Source: Pseudomonas nitroreducens (lineage in GTDB: Bacteria > Pseudomonadota > Gammaproteobacteria > Pseudomonadales > Pseudomonadaceae). From it: a DNA stretch of 64,000 bases. Numbering within the stretch: the stretch's first letter is position 1; every line of letters begins with the position of its first letter. The notes under the pieces were generated by a model. It ran no database searches, had not been told where the DNA came from, and was given only the letters and a program-made list of their open reading frames with translations. Positions 8,926-16,293 of the stretch are shown here, piece after piece. The stretch is taken from positions 124,001-188,000 of the forward strand of contig NZ_JACHLI010000010.1 in NCBI RefSeq assembly GCF_014204515.1, in the 5' to 3' direction. A program made the position numbers and the translations under genes.

Positions 8926-9446
8926 AGTGCTTCGGCCGCCAGCACGATGCACTCCTCGAAAGCCAGCGCCAGGTAGCGCTGCACACTGCGCACGCTGGTG
9001 CCCAGGTGCCGGGCGATGGCTTCCTGGGTGCAGCCTTCGAGCTGGTACATCAGGAAGGCCTGGCGCGCCTTGTCCGGCAGCCGCGCGAGTACCGCGTCGA
9101 CTTCGTGCAGGGCTTCGAGCACCAGCGCCTGGTGCTCAAGCGAGGGCGTGGACTCCTCGGGCAGGCTGGCGAGGACTTCCAGGTACGCCTGCTCCAGCGA
9201 GCGGCGGCGGTAGAGGTTGATCACCAGGCGCCGGGCGATGGTCGCCAGGTAGGCGCGCGGCGTGGCAATGGGCTGCTGCAACGCGGCGGGCGAAACCAGC
9301 AGGCGGACGAAGGTGTCCTGGGCCAGGTCGGCGGCATCGCAGCGGTTGCCCAGGCGCCGCTGCAGCCAACCACGCAGCCAGCCGTGGTGTTGGTGGTACA
9401 GCTGGCTGAGCTGCAGGTTGGCTTGGGCGTTGGCGGGCGGCGGCAT
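8922..9446 (-). CDS. FecI-like ECF sigma factor
   Basis: This 174-residue iron-starvation sigma factor has region 2 (DAADLAQDTFVRLLVSP) and region 4 (EGCTQEAIARHLGTSVRSVQRYLA). It should direct transcription of the downstream receptor gene when the FecR partner signals. An ATG at 9482 falls inside a Fur box, so I prefer the ATG at 9446, which starts close to region 2. The upstream ATG does have a GGAAA element, so the choice is not certain. First gene of a three-gene set. Confidence 0.88.
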   Translation of the reverse strand: MPPPANAQANLQLSQLYHQHHGWLRGWLQRRLGNRCDAADLAQDTFVRLLVSPAALQQPIATPRAYLATIARRLVINLYRRRSLEQAYLEVLASLPEESTPSLEHQALVLEALHEVDAVLARLPDKARQAFLMYQLEGCTQEAIARHLGTSVRSVQRYLALAFEECIVLAAEAL

Positions 9447-9467
9447 GGGGCTGGAACATCCATGTTT

Positions 9468-9486
9468 GAGAATGACTCGCATTCTA
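9468..9486. promoter_or_regulatory. Fur box upstream of the FecI-like sigma gene
   Basis: GAGAATGACTCGCATTCTA matches the 19-bp Fur consensus GATAATGATAATCATTATC at 12 positions, including both ends of the GATAAT/CATT halves. The position just before the sigma gene fits iron repression of the whole set. Confidence 0.7.
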
Positions 9487-9554
9487 CTTTTTCCGGGCGC
9501 CCTATCTCAAGGCCCGCCAGAGCGCGCCGTTGAAATCGTCGAAGAACGCCTGCG

Positions 9555-10007
9555 CTACTGGTCGCGGACCAGCAGCACCGGCCGCCGGCTCGACTGCAGC
9601 ACGCCCTCGGCCACGCTGCCCAGCATCAGGCGGTGCACACCACGACGGCTGTGGGTGCCCATGACGATGGCGTCAGCCTTGACGGCGTCGGCTTCGCGTT
9701 CGATGCGATCGGCGACTTCCTCGCCGGTGGTTTCCAGGCTGATTCGCTGGTAAGTGGCCGGCACGGCGTATTCAGCGATGACTTCCCGCGCCTTGCCGAG
9801 GATGTCGTCGGCAGCCTTCAACGCCGCGGCGTGCAGCGCCTCGGCATCGTAGTACTTGGCGTAGTAAGGCAGGTGGCCCAGGGGACGGTCGACAATAGTG
9901 ATGACGTGCAACTCGCCGCCGCTCATACGGACCAGCCGGGCGCCTTCGGCCAGGGCGCGGAAGGAAACGGGGCTGCCGTCCACGGCGGCCAGGACATGCT
10001 CGTACAT
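9555..10007 (-). CDS. UspA-family universal stress protein
   Basis: This 150-residue single-domain Usp protein starts MYEHVLAAVDGSPVS and has the ATP-binding signature G-x2-G-x9-G-S/T near its end (MGTHSRRGVHRLMLGSVAEGV). The start at 10007 has GAGGAAC upstream; the longer frame to 10064 has no such site. It is monocistronic. Usp proteins respond to growth arrest and stress; no specific role is visible. Confidence 0.9.
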   Translation of the reverse strand: MYEHVLAAVDGSPVSFRALAEGARLVRMSGGELHVITIVDRPLGHLPYYAKYYDAEALHAAALKAADDILGKAREVIAEYAVPATYQRISLETTGEEVADRIEREADAVKADAIVMGTHSRRGVHRLMLGSVAEGVLQSSRRPVLLVRDQ

Positions 10008-10102
10008 ACGATGTTCCTCGATGGTGGGTCTGGCCTTGACCTTAACCGCCGGGATGCGCAACACCCTTGTGCCGTGTCAATGAAAGCCCGCAGGAGCCTG
10101 GC

Positions 10103-11143
10103 TCAATGCGCCGATGCAGCTTCTTCGCGGCAGGCCGACGGGCTCTGCCCGGTCCAGCGCTTGAAGGCCCGGCGGAAGCCGCGCACATCACTGTAGCCGA
10201 GGGCTTCGGCGATGCGCTCGATGGGCATTTCCGGGTTGCCCAGCAGGCTCATGGCACGGGCGCGGCGCACCTGCTCGTGCAGCGCGTCGAAGGTGATGCC
10301 GTGCTCGCCCAGGCGGCGGCGCAGAGTGCGGCTGCTCATGTTGAGGTCACTGGCGACCTTGTCGATCGGGCTGCCCTGGGCCAGGTCGCGGGCAATGGCG
10401 CGCTCCACCGTTTCCAGCAGGTCGTTCTTCTGCGGCCCCTGGGCGGATTCGCTTTCCAGCAGGTTGAGAGCCTGGCGCAGCGCGACGGGATGGTGGCTGG
10501 GCAACTGCACGTCGAGCCAATGGCTGGCGATGGCCATGCGGTTGTGCAGGCAGCCAAAGCGCAGGTGCGGCCCGAGCAGGCGACGGTACTCCGCCTCGTA
10601 GGCGGGCGCGGCATGGGTGAACTCGAAGCGCAGGGGCTGGAACTGCTCACCGATCAGGGCGCGGTTGTAGACCAGCAGGCTGGCGAAGAACTCCTCCACG
10701 GCGAACACCTGGATGTCGACATAGGGCAGCCGGCATTCGACCTCGATGAAACTCTCCTCCGGCCCCTCCACCAGGTTGCACAGCGCGATGCCACCGGTGG
10801 TGTGCTGGAAGCGCCGGCCGACTTCGAAGGCATCGCGCAGGGTCTTGCACAGCGACAGCACATGACCGAGCAGACCGAGGGTGCCGAGCACGTTGCGATG
10901 CCCGACCCAGAGGCCCAGGCCACATTCGGGCAGCATCGCGAGGGCGCGCTGGATCATCGCCACCGTCTGCCGGTAACTGATGCGCTGCGCCGGGTCCTGC
11001 AGCTCCTCGGCGGTAAAGCCGAGCCCACGGCACAGGCGTTCGCCACTCACGCCCTGATCGCTGACGACTTCGGCGAGCGTCTGCAGCATGAAGGGCGAAA
11101 CCAGGGCCAGGTCCAATTGCGCATCGATACTGGGGCTGGGCAT
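10103..11143 (-). CDS. AraC-family regulator with arabinose-binding-like sensor domain
   Basis: This 346-residue regulator has an N-terminal sensor domain of the PF12625 kind (about residues 20-210) and a C-terminal AraC DNA-binding domain with helix-turn-helix motifs around DKVASDLNMSSRTLRRRL and IAEALGYSDVRGFRRAFKRW. This architecture is that of OruR/ArgR-like regulators in Pseudomonas. The neighbours, a UspA gene and the exported oxidase operon, are on the same strand, so no divergent target gene points to its regulon. Confidence 0.88.
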   Translation of the reverse strand: MPSPSIDAQLDLALVSPFMLQTLAEVVSDQGVSGERLCRGLGFTAEELQDPAQRISYRQTVAMIQRALAMLPECGLGLWVGHRNVLGTLGLLGHVLSLCKTLRDAFEVGRRFQHTTGGIALCNLVEGPEESFIEVECRLPYVDIQVFAVEEFFASLLVYNRALIGEQFQPLRFEFTHAAPAYEAEYRRLLGPHLRFGCLHNRMAIASHWLDVQLPSHHPVALRQALNLLESESAQGPQKNDLLETVERAIARDLAQGSPIDKVASDLNMSSRTLRRRLGEHGITFDALHEQVRRARAMSLLGNPEMPIERIAEALGYSDVRGFRRAFKRWTGQSPSACREEAASAH

Positions 11144-11338
11144 AGGGACTGCTCTCGAGCGAGGGCGCCGCGATTCTTGTTATGGGGGGCGGCGCGCGAT
11201 GGCCGCATCATAACGCGTTCGCAGGCGCGCCAAGAGCAGGAGTAACAGAATATTACAGTCATCCCTGGCGATGCCTGGCTGCCGGGCCCCAGGGCAGAGG
11301 GGAAGCCGAGTGCCCGCCTGGTCAGCGGAAGGCGCACA

Positions 11339-11367
11339 GAAAAAAGCCCAGGCCTCTGGCCTGGGCT
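11339..11367 (-). terminator. Rho-independent terminator of the exported oxidase operon
   Basis: A 10-bp perfect stem pairs 11345-11354 with 11358-11367 around a TCT loop. It is followed on the minus strand by a run of T (11339-11345). It lies 16 bases past the stop of the PLP-enzyme gene. Confidence 0.85.
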
Positions 11368-11383
11368 TGATTCAATTCGCCGC

Positions 11384-12661
11384 TCAGCTGTACACCGGCC
11401 ACTGATCGACGATGCGCCCTCCCCGCACCGCCAACAGGTCGCCGAACTGCAGCAGGATCGATTCGGACTGGGTCGGGCGCAGGAACATCTGGTCGTCAAC
11501 CTTCAGGCCCACGGCGCTGGAGCCATTGACCATTTCCTGGTTGGAGCTGCGGCCATACAGGTCGTTGAACTGCAGGCCCCTGGGCGATTCGGGTTCGGCC
11601 AGCCAGTTGCCGCCGTAGACGAAGAAGGTCTCGCGCTGGTTCGGGTCCCACCAGGAGAACAGCGCGGACTTGTCGTCCAGCGCCGGAATCCGTACCGCAC
11701 CGGTGCTCTTGATCACCGGCGTGGCGATGAAGGCGGCTGGCTGGTGGTCCACCAGGGATGGCAGGTCATAGTGGGTCGGCTTGACCAGCGCCGAACCCAC
11801 CGACACCTCGGTGCTGGTGCGTTCGTGCTCGTGCATGCGGTAGCTCGGGCTGCCGGCGGTATTGAGCGTCAGGCTCGGCTTCCACAGCGTTGCGTGCTGG
11901 GTGCGGGCGTAGTCGACGAAGCCGTCGTAGAGCTTCATCACCTTGGCAAACAGCTCCTCCGAAGAGGCGAGCACCTCCGGCACGCCCATGCCGACGAAGG
12001 GGTCGTAACCCATGAAGCCGGCGAACTCCAGGTGCTGCGGGTTGGCGCCGATGATCGTGAGCATTTTGCCCAGGGTCTCGTGGTCGGCCACGCCGCCGCG
12101 GTGCAGGCCGACGTCGAGCTCGATGTTGATGCGCATCCGCGTGTTGCGCGCCTGCGCCAGCGCCAGGTACTGCTGCAGCCGCTCGGGAGTATCGAGCAGC
12201 CATTGCAGCTGGGCGGTGGGGTCGAACGGCCCGCGCAGGTTCTCGTAGAACTGCTGGGCCGAGCCCACCGGCAGCGGCTTGCCCAGCAGCAGGTCGGCAT
12301 CGGGGAAGCGCTCGGCGTCGTGGTTGAGGAACGGCTGGTGGAACGACATCATCCGCCGGGTGCCGGCGCGTTTGGCGATGTAGTCGAGCAGTTGCGGCGA
12401 TGGCAGGGACTTCTCCACCACCCGCAGGTGCTTGCCGGTGCGGGCCACCGACTGCATCACCACGTCGACGTTGTGGTCCAGGCGGTCGAGGTCGATCAGC
12501 ATCACCGGGCGCATCGGCCCGTGCTCGCGCAGCTCGCGGTTGAGCCGGGCGAAGTAGTCGTCGTAGGGAGCGCCATGGTCGGTGGGGCGCAGCCAGGCGC
12601 CAGCACCGGCGAGCAGCACCCCTGCCCCGGCTGCACCAACGATGAAATTGCGTCGTTTCAT
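11384..12661 (-). CDS. Tat-exported D-threonine aldolase/DSD1-like PLP enzyme
   Basis: This 425-residue protein resembles the fold-type III alanine racemase-like PLP enzymes (D-threonine aldolase, D-serine dehydratase). The N-terminus has a twin-arginine signal (KRRNFIVGAAGAG) followed by a hydrophobic stretch, so it should act in the periplasm. The strand motif LIDLDRLDHN is followed by RVVEKSLPSP, where the Lys is the likely PLP ligand. The usual RPHxKTHK motif is altered, and the C-terminal His/Asp metal site of D-threonine aldolase is not evident, so the reaction may differ. It is the last gene of a three-gene operon, 16 bases after the lactone-oxidase gene. Confidence 0.8.
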   Translation of the reverse strand: MKRRNFIVGAAGAGVLLAGAGAWLRPTDHGAPYDDYFARLNRELREHGPMRPVMLIDLDRLDHNVDVVMQSVARTGKHLRVVEKSLPSPQLLDYIAKRAGTRRMMSFHQPFLNHDAERFPDADLLLGKPLPVGSAQQFYENLRGPFDPTAQLQWLLDTPERLQQYLALAQARNTRMRINIELDVGLHRGGVADHETLGKMLTIIGANPQHLEFAGFMGYDPFVGMGVPEVLASSEELFAKVMKLYDGFVDYARTQHATLWKPSLTLNTAGSPSYRMHEHERTSTEVSVGSALVKPTHYDLPSLVDHQPAAFIATPVIKSTGAVRIPALDDKSALFSWWDPNQRETFFVYGGNWLAEPESPRGLQFNDLYGRSSNQEMVNGSSAVGLKVDDQMFLRPTQSESILLQFGDLLAVRGGRIVDQWPVYS

Positions 12662-12677
12662 GGATTGTCCTTCCTGG

Positions 12678-14072
12678 TCAGGCCACGCCGAGAATCGATG
12701 ACAGGTGGGCGTTGATGAACTTGCCCTGCGGGTCCAGCTCGCGGCGCACCTCGGTGAACTCCTTCCAGCGCGGATACAGCGGTTGCAGCGTGCGCGCGTT
12801 GAGCGTGTGCAGCTTGCCCCAGTGCGGCCGGCCGGCGTACTTCCAGAAGATCGGCTCGACGGCGGCGAAGAAGTTGTGGTGGTCCATGCTGTAGTGCTGG
12901 TGCACGGAGATGGAACAGCTGTCGCGGCCCTCGAACATGCTCAGCGGGATGTCGTCGGCCTTCACGTAGCGGTATTCGATGGGGAACCAGGTGCGCAGGT
13001 CCTTGTCGTTGATCAGCTTGAGGATCTCGCGCAAGCAGGCCGGGCCATGCTCGGCCGGGACCGAATATTCCATCTCGTTGAAGCGCACGTTGCGCACGTT
13101 GGCGTAGATGTCATAGGAGTCGCCGACCCGGTCGTCGAAGCTGGCAACGTGGCGCAGGCTGTTGAGCAGGAAGCGCCGCGCAGCGGGGAAATCGCTGCCG
13201 TACTTGTCCAGGCCCTCGATGATGCTGACGAACTGGTTGCCGCCCTCCTCAGCCGGGTCCAGCGGCGGCGTGGCCGGGTCGGTGGTTTCGTTGAGGGCGA
13301 TGGACAGCGCGTAGTCGGAATGGGTCATGACCTGCATTTCCCAGTGCTGGTTCTCGCGGGTGTTCTTCTCCACGTCCTCCAGCAGTTCTTCGGTGCTGGC
13401 CACCCACTGCCGTTCGCGCAGGCGGTAGGCCTCGCGGTTCTGCAGGCGCACGCGGGTAGCGACGCCGAAGGCACCGAGGGACACCCGCGCGGCATTGAAG
13501 ACTTCGGGATGGCGCTGAGCGTCGCAGTCCAGCACCTCGCCGCTGGCGGTCACCAGTTGCAGGCCGGTGACGCGGGAAGAATACGAACCGAAGCCGACGC
13601 CGGTGCCATGGGTCGAGGTGGAGATCGCCCCGGCCAGGGTCTGGTAATCGATGTCGGCCATGTTCGGCAGCGCCTGGCCGACCTCCTTCAGCGCCGCGCC
13701 CATCAGCGACATCGGCGTGCCGGCGGCGAACTCCGCCTGCAGGGTCGCCGCATCATGGCCGAGCAGCCCGCTGAAATAGGCCAGCGACACCAGCGTGCCG
13801 TCGGTGGGCACCAGGGCGCTGAAGGAGTGCGCCGAACCCACCGGGCGCACCTTGCCCTGGGCCTGGCGGATCACCTGCACCAGTTCGTCGAGGCTCTGCG
13901 GCGCCAGGCGCGCCTCGGGCAGGCAACTCTGCCCGCCGGACCAGTTGCGCCAGGGGATCAGGCGTTTTGGGCGCGCCAGTTCCGCCGCCAGAGGGCTGCT
14001 GCCCAGCGTGGCGAGTGCGCCGACGACAGCGGCGTGCTGCAGCAGTTGGCGGCGCGTGAGATGTATAGCCAT
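12678..14072 (-). CDS. Tat-exported FAD-linked D-arabinono-1,4-lactone oxidase-family protein
   Basis: This 464-residue protein combines an FAD-binding domain of the VAO type (PVGSAHSFSALVPTDGTLVSL region at about 80-100, and STSTHGTG) with a C-terminal ALO domain (LHTLNARTLQPLYPRW near the end). The His in GSAHS is the usual site of covalent FAD attachment. The first 30 residues are a twin-arginine signal (TRRQLLQHAAVVGALATLG). I start at 14072, where AGGGGC precedes the ATG; the longer frame to 14300 overlaps the cytochrome gene. Electrons probably pass to the cytochrome encoded 14 bases upstream. The physiological substrate, probably a sugar lactone or aldose, is unknown. Confidence 0.87.
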   Translation of the reverse strand: MAIHLTRRQLLQHAAVVGALATLGSSPLAAELARPKRLIPWRNWSGGQSCLPEARLAPQSLDELVQVIRQAQGKVRPVGSAHSFSALVPTDGTLVSLAYFSGLLGHDAATLQAEFAAGTPMSLMGAALKEVGQALPNMADIDYQTLAGAISTSTHGTGVGFGSYSSRVTGLQLVTASGEVLDCDAQRHPEVFNAARVSLGAFGVATRVRLQNREAYRLRERQWVASTEELLEDVEKNTRENQHWEMQVMTHSDYALSIALNETTDPATPPLDPAEEGGNQFVSIIEGLDKYGSDFPAARRFLLNSLRHVASFDDRVGDSYDIYANVRNVRFNEMEYSVPAEHGPACLREILKLINDKDLRTWFPIEYRYVKADDIPLSMFEGRDSCSISVHQHYSMDHHNFFAAVEPIFWKYAGRPHWGKLHTLNARTLQPLYPRWKEFTEVRRELDPQGKFINAHLSSILGVA

Positions 14073-14086
14073 CGAGATGCCCCTGC

Positions 14087-14449
14087 TTATTGGACCGACT
14101 GGCCGGACATGAAGGAAATCAGCGCGAGGAACTGCTCCTCCGAGCACTGCATGCACATGCCCATCGGCGGCATGCCCTTGAAGCCATTGATGCTGTGGTC
14201 CAGCAGGCTGTCGGCGCCCTGGGCCACGCGCGGCTGCCAGGCCTTGGCATCGCCGGTCTGCGGCGCGCCGGAAGCCGGGTTGGCGTGGCAGAGCTTGCAA
14301 CTGCTGTCGTAGACCTTGGCCAGGGCCGGATCGGCAGGCGCCAGCGCGGCGGCGCTGGCGGCTGGCGCGGGCTTCTCATCACAGCCGCCGAGCAGCGCGG
14401 CCAGCGCCAGCAGGACGGCCGGCAGGATGGTTGTCGCAGGTTTGCGCAT
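14087..14449 (-). CDS. Cytochrome c5-like lipoprotein
   Basis: This 120-residue protein has a lipoprotein signal with lipobox LLGGC (Cys23) and one haem site CKLCH (residues 51-55). The distal Met and a CMQC pair near residues 99-102 resemble the disulfide-bearing cytochrome c5 family. It should be anchored in the outer or inner membrane, facing the periplasm. AGGGGAGC lies before the ATG at 14449. It is the first gene of the operon and a natural electron acceptor for the lactone oxidase. Confidence 0.88.
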   Translation of the reverse strand: MRKPATTILPAVLLALAALLGGCDEKPAPAASAAALAPADPALAKVYDSSCKLCHANPASGAPQTGDAKAWQPRVAQGADSLLDHSINGFKGMPPMGMCMQCSEEQFLALISFMSGQSVQ

Positions 14450-14708
14450 GGAGCTCCCCTCTTCTACCGCGCCGGGCGGGCGGCGCGGATTCTTGTTGTC
14501 TGGGTAGAGGGAAAGGCTAAGCCGTGCGGCGGCCGCGCCCCAGGGCATTGGCGGACAACAAGGGGGCTTGGCGGGACAGCGTGGCCGCCGCACAGGCAGC
14601 GAGCTGATCGGGTCTGGCGGCCTATTGCTCACCGGGCTGAAGCGCGTTTGCAACCCTGCGCTACCCTGAGTGATCAGGCAGAAGAGCAGCCTGACGGCCG
14701 GAGGCGCC

Positions 14709-15371
14709 ATGAGCGAAGAAGACGCAACACAGAAACCCCTGTGGAACTCGCTGGAGATCACCAAGATCGTGGTCGGGGCACTCACGCCCCTGGCCATCTT
14801 CGTCTTCACCTTGATCACCCATCAAGGGCAAGCCGCGCTTGAAAAGGCCAATGCAGATCAGGTGCGCAGGGAGACCCAGGAGCGTGAACGGGTGGCCCAG
14901 GTGACCCGGCAGCGGGTGGTGCTCTGGACACAGATTTCCCCGCCGATGAACGACCTCTATTGCTACTTCCTGTACGTCGGCCACTGGAAGGAAATCAGCC
15001 CGGAACAGGTCCTCTTAACCAAACGCCAGCTGGACAAGCTGATCTACTCCAACAGCCCGTTCTTCTCCCAGGATTTCCTCGACCGCTACCACCAGTTCAT
15101 GGGCGCGGCCTTCAAGACCGGCAACGGCTGGGGCGAGGACGCCAAGTTGCGCTCGCCGCCCATCCGCGAACTGGACAAGGGCAAGGGCAAGGAGCGGATG
15201 TTCGCACCAATGGACGATGGCACGGCCGACAATACCGAGGCCATCCATTCCGCCTATTACGCCTGGCTGGCGGCCGCTGCCAGGGAAATGGACCTGGAGG
15301 CGACGAAACCGGAAAAGCCTCCCACGCCCAGCGCCGAAGAAACCCGCGAGCATCTGCAAGGCGCCCTCTGA
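14709..15371 (+). CDS. Membrane-anchored hypothetical protein
   Basis: This 220-residue protein of unknown function has one membrane segment at about residues 17-35 (IVVGALTPLAIFVFTLI). A charged, coiled-coil-like stretch (about 38-62) and a soluble C-terminal region follow. GGAGG lies before the ATG at 14709, which I prefer to an upstream in-frame start at 14670. I do not recognise a domain. It is a single gene between a divergent operon and the BRO-N locus. Confidence 0.75.
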   Translation: MSEEDATQKPLWNSLEITKIVVGALTPLAIFVFTLITHQGQAALEKANADQVRRETQERERVAQVTRQRVVLWTQISPPMNDLYCYFLYVGHWKEISPEQVLLTKRQLDKLIYSNSPFFSQDFLDRYHQFMGAAFKTGNGWGEDAKLRSPPIRELDKGKGKERMFAPMDDGTADNTEAIHSAYYAWLAAAAREMDLEATKPEKPPTPSAEETREHLQGAL

Positions 15372-15604
15372 TCGCATGGCGAGAAGCTAGGGCGAGCGGA
15401 ACAAACGAAGCTTCCCACTTCACTCTGCGCAGCCGGCCTACGCAGCGTCCTCCTATCCTCGCCCGGCCAGGTAAATACCGTGGCCGGGTTTGACAGCCCG
15501 TAAATCAGGCGCGATGCGCCAAAACCGGTGCATGTGAAAGTGGCGTGATCGCTTTCGCAAGCCCCCGTGCGACTGCAGCAAAAGCCTGCAACGCTACAAT
15601 GGCG
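15372..15604 (+). other. Leader region upstream of the C4-like RNA, with -10 element
   Basis: No gene. The region holds a GGCGCgatGCGCC hairpin at 15508-15520, an AATCAGG at 15503-15509 that repeats the downstream target motif, and TACAAT at 15595-15600. TACAAT is a good -10 hexamer placed about seven bases before the C4-like helix. No matching -35 hexamer is clear. Confidence 0.45.
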
Positions 15605-15670
15605 GACCGCGCGGGGAGACCCACAAGGTCTGCCGGTTTCCTGATTCCGGTCTGTCAACCCCGCGCGGCC
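15605..15670 (+). ncRNA. C4-like antisense RNA candidate
   Basis: A 10-bp perfect closing stem pairs 15607-15616 (CCGCGCGGGG) with 15659-15668. It encloses two small hairpins: AGACC/GGTCT (15617-15631) and CCGG/CCGG (15633-15650) with the loop TTTCCTGATT. This cruciform layout is that of C4 RNA, the antisense RNA that silences the antirepressor gene of phages P1 and P7. The loop bases TCCTGATT (15639-15646) are perfectly complementary to AATCAGGA at 15718-15725, which is the ribosome binding site of the BRO-N gene. Structure and complementarity are seen directly; identity with C4 is inferred. Confidence 0.6.
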
Positions 15671-15716
15671 TGCCACCCTTCGATGACAGCGGCGAGTGGC
15701 ATCTCTCTTTATGGAG

Positions 15717-15726
15717 TAATCAGGAG
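15717..15726 (+). promoter_or_regulatory. Ribosome binding site of the BRO-N gene, target of the C4-like loop
   Basis: TAATCAGGAG includes the AGGAG that sets the start at 15735. AATCAGGA is the exact complement of the C4-like RNA loop at 15639-15646, so pairing would hide the site. Confidence 0.55.
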
Positions 15727-15734
15727 CTTTGCCC

Positions 15735-16250
15735 ATGCATGACCATCTCTACGCCCCCACGACATTCCAGCGCCATAACCACTATCTGCGCGGCATCCTG
15801 ATCGACGACCAGCCGTGGTTCGTCGCCAGTGATCTGGCGCGGCTGCTGGCCATGGATTATCCGCAGACGCTCGCGCGGCGGATGGAGCCTTATGAAGCAC
15901 AGGAAGTTCGACTGCTGACCACCAGCGGCGCTGAGCTCTGCACGGAGGTCATCAACGAAGCCGCGCTGTACAAGGCGCTGATCCGCTTCGGTCATCCGGA
16001 GAGCCGCACGCTCGGGCGCTGGCTGTCGGAGCAGGTCATTCCCCTGCTGCGCGACATGGGCAAGGAAGGATCGGAACAGCCGCGACGGCTACTGATGAGC
16101 TGGGAGTCGCAGCGGGTAGCAGTGCTGGACTGGCAGGGGGAGCTCTGGGTGCCCTTCCAGCAGATACCGACCTTCAGCCCGTTCAAGGGGCGTCGCAGCT
16201 GGCTGGGGCGGCTCAAGGGCAGTGCGCCGAGCCATGAGGCTGGCGTCTGA
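15735..16250 (+). CDS. BRO-N domain (phage antirepressor-like) protein
   Basis: This 171-residue protein is mostly a BRO-N domain (about residues 10-110: YLRGILIDDQPWFVASDLARLL, then LRDMGKEGS). The domain is found in phage Ant/antirepressor and baculovirus BRO proteins and binds DNA or repressors. The C-terminal 60 residues match nothing I recognise. AGGAG at 15722 supports the ATG at 15735. No other phage gene is nearby; porin and ETF genes follow. The preceding C4-like RNA suggests a stand-alone immunity or antirepressor module kept on the chromosome. Confidence 0.85.
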   Translation: MHDHLYAPTTFQRHNHYLRGILIDDQPWFVASDLARLLAMDYPQTLARRMEPYEAQEVRLLTTSGAELCTEVINEAALYKALIRFGHPESRTLGRWLSEQVIPLLRDMGKEGSEQPRRLLMSWESQRVAVLDWQGELWVPFQQIPTFSPFKGRRSWLGRLKGSAPSHEAGV

Positions 16251-16259
16251 TACCCAGCA

Positions 16260-16285
16260 CCTCCCCGGCAGGCCGGGGAGGTTTC
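16260..16285 (+). terminator. Hairpin terminator between BRO-N and porin genes
   Basis: A 9-bp GC-rich stem (16260-16268 with 16273-16281) is followed by TTTCTG. It serves the BRO-N gene and may also end the convergent porin transcript, though that side has no T run. Confidence 0.65.
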
Positions 16286-16293
16286 TGTAGCCC

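Noticed and set aside
14450..14818. Longer start for the cytochrome c gene
   Set aside because: The lipoprotein signal begins exactly at 14449 with a good ribosome binding site; the extension would bury it.
15545..15742. 65-codon open frame over the C4-like region
   Set aside because: It crosses the RNA stem-loops and the BRO-N start in another frame, has no ribosome binding site, and is better explained by RNA structure.
15372..16290. Prophage around the BRO-N gene
   Set aside because: No integrase, structural, lysis or replication gene is nearby; flanking genes are metabolic.
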